Source of the DNA: CAMLIZ01 sp036231905
GTDB lineage: Bacteria > Pseudomonadota > Gammaproteobacteria > Burkholderiales > Burkholderiaceae_C
Length of the DNA: 64,000 nt
Reading direction: 5' to 3'
Assembly (NCBI RefSeq): GCF_036231905.1
Contig: NZ_JAZARE010000002.1
Location: forward strand, 124,001 to 188,000
Below are positions 59,574-64,000 of this stretch, piece after piece. Within the stretch, counting starts at the first letter, position 1. Every line of letters begins with the position of its first letter. The translations under genes and the position numbers were made by a program. The notes beneath the pieces are model-generated. The model was not told where the DNA came from and did no database searches. It saw only the letters and a list, made by a program, of their open reading frames with translations.

Positions 59574-59769
59574 GTGGTGGCTCCTGAGTCTGGTGCTGGA
59601 TGACAGCAACCGCCGCGCCGGCCCTCCTGCCGCATCGGCCCCGGCGTCACATGGCCAAGAGTGGCCAGAAGCGCCACTCCCCGCTGCGGCGGGCACCGGG
59701 CCAACAGGTAGTTACGAGGTTTGACGCTCTGCCGTCGCACTGATACGGTGCCTGCTGGAGGGCCGCCGG

Positions 59770-62700
59770 ATGACGACCGGAAGCTGGTGCATCACGTCCT
59801 GGGTCACCCGCACCCGGGCCTCGCGCATTGGCCGCGCCACGCGGCAGCCCGACGGTGACCGAGCGATCCTGAAGGTTGCCGCGGGGGACCCGGCGCTCTT
59901 TCGCGAGGAGTACGGGCTGCTTCGCTCCCTGCAGGCGCCTGGCATCGTGCAGCCGCAGCAATGGACGGTGACGGGCGCCCTCCCCGCGATGGTGTTGCCC
60001 GAGCTCGACCTGGTTGCACTGGACGAGCTGTTGGCCGGGCCGCCGATGGCGGTGGACGCAGCCTTGCTTGTCAGCCACACCTTGGCGCAGGCGCTGGCGG
60101 CGCTGCACGGCGCTGCCCTCTGGCACGGCGACCTTCGCCCCCACAACATCCTGGTGGACCGCCGCACCGGGGCGGCCTGGATCGCCGACCTCAGCGCGGC
60201 CGTGGAGCGCCGCAACGCCGACCCGGGTGTGGCGCTGCCGGTGGACGACTGGGCGTGGATCGCGCCGGAGCAGACCGGCCGCATGGACCGCCCGGTCGAT
60301 CATCGGGCCGACCTCTATGTGCTGGGGCTGCTGCTGTATCGCATGCTGGCGGGGCGTGCACCCTTCGAGGCGACGGATGCGCTCGAATGGGCGCATTGCC
60401 ACACCGCACGGCCGCCCGCCGCACTGCCGGCCGGCGTGCCGGCGGGCGTGGGCCAGCTGGTGTCCAGGCTGCTCGCCAAAACCGCCGAACAGCGCTACCG
60501 ACGTGCCGAAGGCCTGCTGGCCGACATCGGCCATTGCATTGACGAATGGCACTCGCGCGCCGACGTGCCGCCCTTTGCCCTGGGCACCAACGACCCGGAC
60601 GACCAGGTGGAGCCTACGCTGCGCCTGCACGGGCGCGAGGAGGAGCGCACCCGGCTGCTTGACGCGTTTGCGCAGACGGTGGCCGACCCCCGGCCCCGCC
60701 TGGTGCTGGTGTCCGGCTTGCCCGGCGTGGGCAAGACATCGCTGGTCGACAGCTTGCACGAGCCGGTGCTCGCGGCCCACGGTTACTTCGCCGGCGCGAA
60801 GTTCGACTCGCAGCACCGCGACGTGCCCTACTCCGCGCTGCTGCAAGCGCTGCACGGGTTGGTGCGGCAGGTGCTCGCGCAGCCGGAGGCGCAGCTGGCA
60901 CAGCGGCGCTCGGCAATGGCCGACGCACTCGGCACGAACGGGCAACTGATGATCGATGTGGTGCCAGCACTGGCGCGCATCATCGGCCCGCAGGCACCGC
61001 TGCCGGAGGTGCCGCCGGCCGAGGCGCAGAACCGACTGCGCTGGGTGCTGGGCCGGTTCATCGGTGTACTCGCCCGCGCCGAGCATCCGCTCGTGCTGTT
61101 CCTCGACGACCTGCAGTGGGCGGACCTGGCCAGCCTGGCCTTGCTGGGCGACCTGGCCACACGCACCGACGCCGGTGCCCTGCTGCTCGTGGGGGCGTAC
61201 CGGGACGACGAGGTTGGTGCCGGCCATCCGCTGCTGGCCACGCTGGAGCGCGCGCAGGGCGGCGGCGCACGGGTGCTGCGCCTGCCGCTGGTGGCGCTGA
61301 GGCCCGAGCATGTCGAGGCGCTCGTGGCCGAGAGTCTCCACACCACGCCATCGCAGGCCCGCGCACTGGCCGAGCTGGTGCGCCAGCGCACCAACGGCAA
61401 CCCGTTCTTCGTGCTGCAGTTCCTGGCGGAGCTGCGCGCGGAAGGCCTGGTGCGCTACGACCGCGCGCGCCTGGGCTGGACCTGGGACCTCGAGCGGATC
61501 CGCGCGCGCAACCTGGCCGACGACGTGGAGCACCTCGTCTCACGCCGCCTGCGCCGGCTGCCCGAACCCGTGCGCCGGGTGCTCCAGCACGCCGCCTGCC
61601 TGGGCACCAGCGGATCGGTGGCGCTGCTGGCCGCGGCAGTGGGCCAGGGGCAGGCTGACGTGGAAGACGCCCTCGCGGAGGCGGCCCGGGCGGGCATGGT
61701 GGCCTGCCGCGAAGGAAGCTTCCACTTCCTGCATGACCGGTTGCAGGAGGCGGCGTACGCCACCATCGACGCCGCCGACCTGGCGCAGACCCATTTGCGC
61801 ATCGGCCGCCAGCTGCTGGCCGCGCTGCCCGAGCAGGAACAGCAGGAACGCATCTTCGAGCTGGCCTACCAGCTCAACCGGGGCAGCGCGCTGGTGACTG
61901 CGCCGGCGGAATCCCTGGCACTCGCGCGCCTGAACGCCAAGGCCGGCCGCAAGGCCAAGGCGCAGCTGGCATTCGCCTCCGCCCGCGACCACCTCACGCG
62001 CGCGGCCGATCGGTGGCCGGCGCAGGCCTGGGACACCGTTTTCCAGGAGACCTTCGACCTGCAGTTCGACCTGGCGGAGTGCGAGTTCCTCAACGCCGCA
62101 TTCCAGCAGGCCGACGAGCGTCTGTCGGCGCTGTTGCCACATGCGCACACGCCCGCCGAACGCGCGCGCATCTACGGCTTGCGCATCCGCCTGCGCCTGG
62201 TGCCCGGGCAATTTGGCGCCGCGGCGGACACCGCGCTGGAAGCGCTGCGCCTCTTCGGCGTCAGCTTCGACGGCGCCGGCGCCCCCGCGCTCGTGGCGCA
62301 GGCGCGGCAGGAGGTGGAGCGCGAGCTGGCGGGCCGCAGCATCGAGCAGCTGCTGAAGGCGCCCGCCCTCGCCGATGCGGAGGCCCGCACGGTGCTTGGC
62401 CTGATGGTGGATTCCTTCACCGGCATCTACATCGCACGCCCGGAGGTGTTTCCGCTGCTGGTGCTCAGGGCGACGCAGCTCGTGCTGCGCCACGGCAACT
62501 GCGAAGAAAGCGCCGTCGTCTACACCTACTACGCCCGCGTGCTGCTGGCGGCGTTCGGCGAGATCGATGCCGCGTACGAGTACTCGCAGCTGGCGGTGCA
62601 GCTCAACGAAAAGCTCGGCGACCGCAAGCGCCGCGGCATGCTGCTGTTTTCGCATGCCGGCTTCATCCACTTCTGGCGCCAGCCCTTTCCCGGCGGACGC

Positions 62701-64000
62701 GCCACGCTGGACAGCGGCCTTGCCGCCTGCCTCGAGGTGGGCAACTTCGTGCATGCGGCGCTGATCGAGGTGAACACCTGCCTCTACATGGCCGAGGCCG
62801 GCGAACGGCTCAACGAACTGGCGGCGCAGGCCGAGCGCTCCATTGCTTTCCTGCAAGCCACCCACAGCGGCGGCACCCTGGAGGTGGCGCAGGTGTTCCG
62901 GCAGTTCGCGCGTTGCCTGCAGGGCCGCACCCACGCGCCCGGCTCGTTCGATGACGAGCACTACCGCCACGACGCGGTGGTGCAGCGCATGCGGGACCAG
63001 AACAATGTGGCAGGGCTGGGCATCGTGCACATGCTGGAGCAGATGTCGGCCTTCGTCATGGGCGACACACCCGCGGCGCGGGAAGCGGCGGGCCGCACCG
63101 CAGGCGTGCTGCGGGCTGTGTTTGCCATGCCGGTGCGGCCCACGCATGTGTTCTACCGGGCGCTCACGCTCGCCGAGGCGCACCCCGGTTTGGCGGCGCC
63201 GGAACGCCCCGACAACCTGCGCGCGATCGAGCAGCACGCCGCCGATCTGGCCACCTGGGCCGAGCACTGCCCGGAGAACTACGCCAACCGGCATGCGCTG
63301 GTGGCGGCCGAGCTGGCGCGCCTGCAAGGGCAGGAGCTGCAGGCCGAGCGGCTCTACGAACAGGCGATCGACGCCGCGCGGGCCAGCCGGCTGGTCCATC
63401 AGGAGGCACTGGCCTGCGAGCGGGCCGCGGCGTTCCACCACGGCCGCGGCCTGGCACGCATCGCCGACGCCTACATCGCCGACGCCCACCAGGCCTACAT
63501 GCGCTGGGGCGCCCTCGGCAAGGCGGCGCAGCTCGAAACCACCCATCCGGTGCTGCGCATCGCACGCAGCGCGGCCTTGCCCATCGACACCCTGGCGGTG
63601 ATGAAGGCAGCCCAGGCAGTGTCGAGCCAGATCGACCTCGCCGCGCTGCTGGACACGCTGATGCGCATCGCGCTGGAACAGGCCGGCGCCCAGGCCGCCC
63701 GGCTGTACATCGCCACGCAGGAGCCGATGCAGCTGGCGGCCTCGGCCGAGGTGCATGGCGAAGGCCTGGTGGTGCAGCAGCATGCGGACGATGCGCCGGT
63801 GGAGGGCGACCATCCGCTCGCGATCCTCAACTTCGTGCGCCGCAGCCAGGAGCAGGTGCTGCTGGGCGACGCGACACAGGCCCATCCCTTCAGCGCGGAC
63901 CCGTGGCTGGGCCGGCGACGGCCGCGCTCGGTGCTGTGCCTGCCGCTGGTGCGGCAATCGCAGACGATCGGTGTGCTGTACCTCGAGCACGGGATGGTCA
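59770..64000 (+). CDS. Giant Ser/Thr kinase-like / AAA ATPase / GAF signalling protein (5' part)
   Basis: 1410 codons are present and the frame is still open at the window end. ATG 59770 follows GGAGGG; an in-frame TGA at 59722 limits upstream extension. Order: a kinase-like domain (1-265) with Lys in AILKVA, HGDLRPHNILVD, ADLS and APEQTGRMDRPVD; an AAA16/NACHT-like ATPase (about 280-640) with Walker A SGLPGVGKTSLVDS and Walker B LVLFLDDLQWAD; a long TPR-like helical region (about 650-1280); and a GAF domain from about 1285 (SSQIDLAALLDTLMRIALEQAG). Such trifunctional proteins usually end in a histidine kinase or GGDEF output; here that part lies outside. The glycine-rich loop is not evident and DFG is DLS, so kinase activity is uncertain. 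Confidence 0.88.
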   Translation, partial: MTTGSWCITSWVTRTRASRIGRATRQPDGDRAILKVAAGDPALFREEYGLLRSLQAPGIVQPQQWTVTGALPAMVLPELDLVALDELLAGPPMAVDAALLVSHTLAQALAALHGAALWHGDLRPHNILVDRRTGAAWIADLSAAVERRNADPGVALPVDDWAWIAPEQTGRMDRPVDHRADLYVLGLLLYRMLAGRAPFEATDALEWAHCHTARPPAALPAGVPAGVGQLVSRLLAKTAEQRYRRAEGLLADIGHCIDEWHSRADVPPFALGTNDPDDQVEPTLRLHGREEERTRLLDAFAQTVADPRPRLVLVSGLPGVGKTSLVDSLHEPVLAAHGYFAGAKFDSQHRDVPYSALLQALHGLVRQVLAQPEAQLAQRRSAMADALGTNGQLMIDVVPALARIIGPQAPLPEVPPAEAQNRLRWVLGRFIGVLARAEHPLVLFLDDLQWADLASLALLGDLATRTDAGALLLVGAYRDDEVGAGHPLLATLERAQGGGARVLRLPLVALRPEHVEALVAESLHTTPSQARALAELVRQRTNGNPFFVLQFLAELRAEGLVRYDRARLGWTWDLERIRARNLADDVEHLVSRRLRRLPEPVRRVLQHAACLGTSGSVALLAAAVGQGQADVEDALAEAARAGMVACREGSFHFLHDRLQEAAYATIDAADLAQTHLRIGRQLLAALPEQEQQERIFELAYQLNRGSALVTAPAESLALARLNAKAGRKAKAQLAFASARDHLTRAADRWPAQAWDTVFQETFDLQFDLAECEFLNAAFQQADERLSALLPHAHTPAERARIYGLRIRLRLVPGQFGAAADTALEALRLFGVSFDGAGAPALVAQARQEVERELAGRSIEQLLKAPALADAEARTVLGLMVDSFTGIYIARPEVFPLLVLRATQLVLRHGNCEESAVVYTYYARVLLAAFGEIDAAYEYSQLAVQLNEKLGDRKRRGMLLFSHAGFIHFWRQPFPGGRATLDSGLAACLEVGNFVHAALIEVNTCLYMAEAGERLNELAAQAERSIAFLQATHSGGTLEVAQVFRQFARCLQGRTHAPGSFDDEHYRHDAVVQRMRDQNNVAGLGIVHMLEQMSAFVMGDTPAAREAAGRTAGVLRAVFAMPVRPTHVFYRALTLAEAHPGLAAPERPDNLRAIEQHAADLATWAEHCPENYANRHALVAAELARLQGQELQAERLYEQAIDAARASRLVHQEALACERAAAFHHGRGLARIADAYIADAHQAYMRWGALGKAAQLETTHPVLRIARSAALPIDTLAVMKAAQAVSSQIDLAALLDTLMRIALEQAGAQAARLYIATQEPMQLAASAEVHGEGLVVQQHADDAPVEGDHPLAILNFVRRSQEQVLLGDATQAHPFSADPWLGRRRPRSVLCLPLVRQSQTIGVLYLEHGMV

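Overview
The window is a 64-kb piece of a high-GC chromosome. It most likely comes from a betaproteobacterium of the order Burkholderiales (Rubrivivax/Leptothrix/Comamonadaceae-like). The evidence is the housekeeping gene order yebC-purD-hemF-nadD-rsfS-rlmH-maf-rng, the tolB-pal-cpoB block next to tRNA-Lys genes, and dense gene packing with many 4-base ATGA/GTGA stop-start overlaps. I found no insertion sequence, integrase, rRNA operon or CRISPR array. Assignments rest on motif and family recognition by eye; no database search was run.

Layout. 1-2.4 kb: end of a frameshifted DNA alkylation repair gene, an ArsC/Spx-like reductase with a BamE-like lipoprotein, and a PPOX-type flavoprotein. 2.4-6.1 kb: terminator, two tRNA-Lys genes, then tcdA, cpoB, pal and tolB. 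6.2-10.9 kb: msbA, an AhpD-like protein, and egtD-egtB (ergothioneine). 10.9-18.2 kb: a DUF1328 peptide, then the rng to yebC operon. 18.3-24.8 kb: a HerA-like ATPase, an orphan branched-chain amino acid binding protein, an N-formylglutamate amidohydrolase, and a signalling module of histidine kinase, KaiC-like ATPase and receiver protein. 25-30.2 kb: a five-gene unit of exported protein, ABC ATPase, permease, LolA-like protein and outer-membrane barrel, followed by a DUF6622 membrane protein.

30.2-49.3 kb: a two-armed gene cluster of the aryl polyene/xanthomonadin type. The rightward arm has a methyltransferase, a flavin-dependent halogenase-like protein, a chorismatase (XanB2-like), a MipA/OmpV protein, a PlsC acyltransferase and a GT2. 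The leftward arm has a ketoreductase, two dehydratases, a ketosynthase and chain-length factor, a second methyltransferase, a deacetylase, an MMPL exporter, a LolA-like carrier, an LpxL-like acyltransferase, an AMP ligase, a COG4648 membrane protein and an ACP. Three unrelated exported-protein genes sit between the arms. The chorismatase could supply hydroxybenzoate, the ligase load it, the small type II synthase extend and reduce it, and the acyltransferases, LolA and MMPL proteins place the pigment in the outer membrane.

49.4-53.1 kb: a LytS/LytTR two-component system, a 2TM protein, a PAS-AraC regulator and a Pro/Tyr-rich exported protein. 53.3-64 kb: glnS, a decayed stretch with TetR and GST remnants, small ORFs, a GGDEF protein, a TapT-like DTW protein, a GFA-family protein, and the first 1410 codons of a giant kinase/ATPase/GAF protein that runs off the window.

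The most interesting unexplained signal is a direct repeat. TCTCGCG and TTTCGTC lie exactly 20 bases apart upstream of the ABC/LolA-like unit, the DUF6622 gene and lytS. A three-copy variant precedes the 2TM gene and a weaker copy precedes a 49-aa ORF. In each case a -10-like element follows about 39-40 bases after the second half-site. These look like operators of the LytTR regulator encoded in the same window and would define a small cell-envelope regulon.
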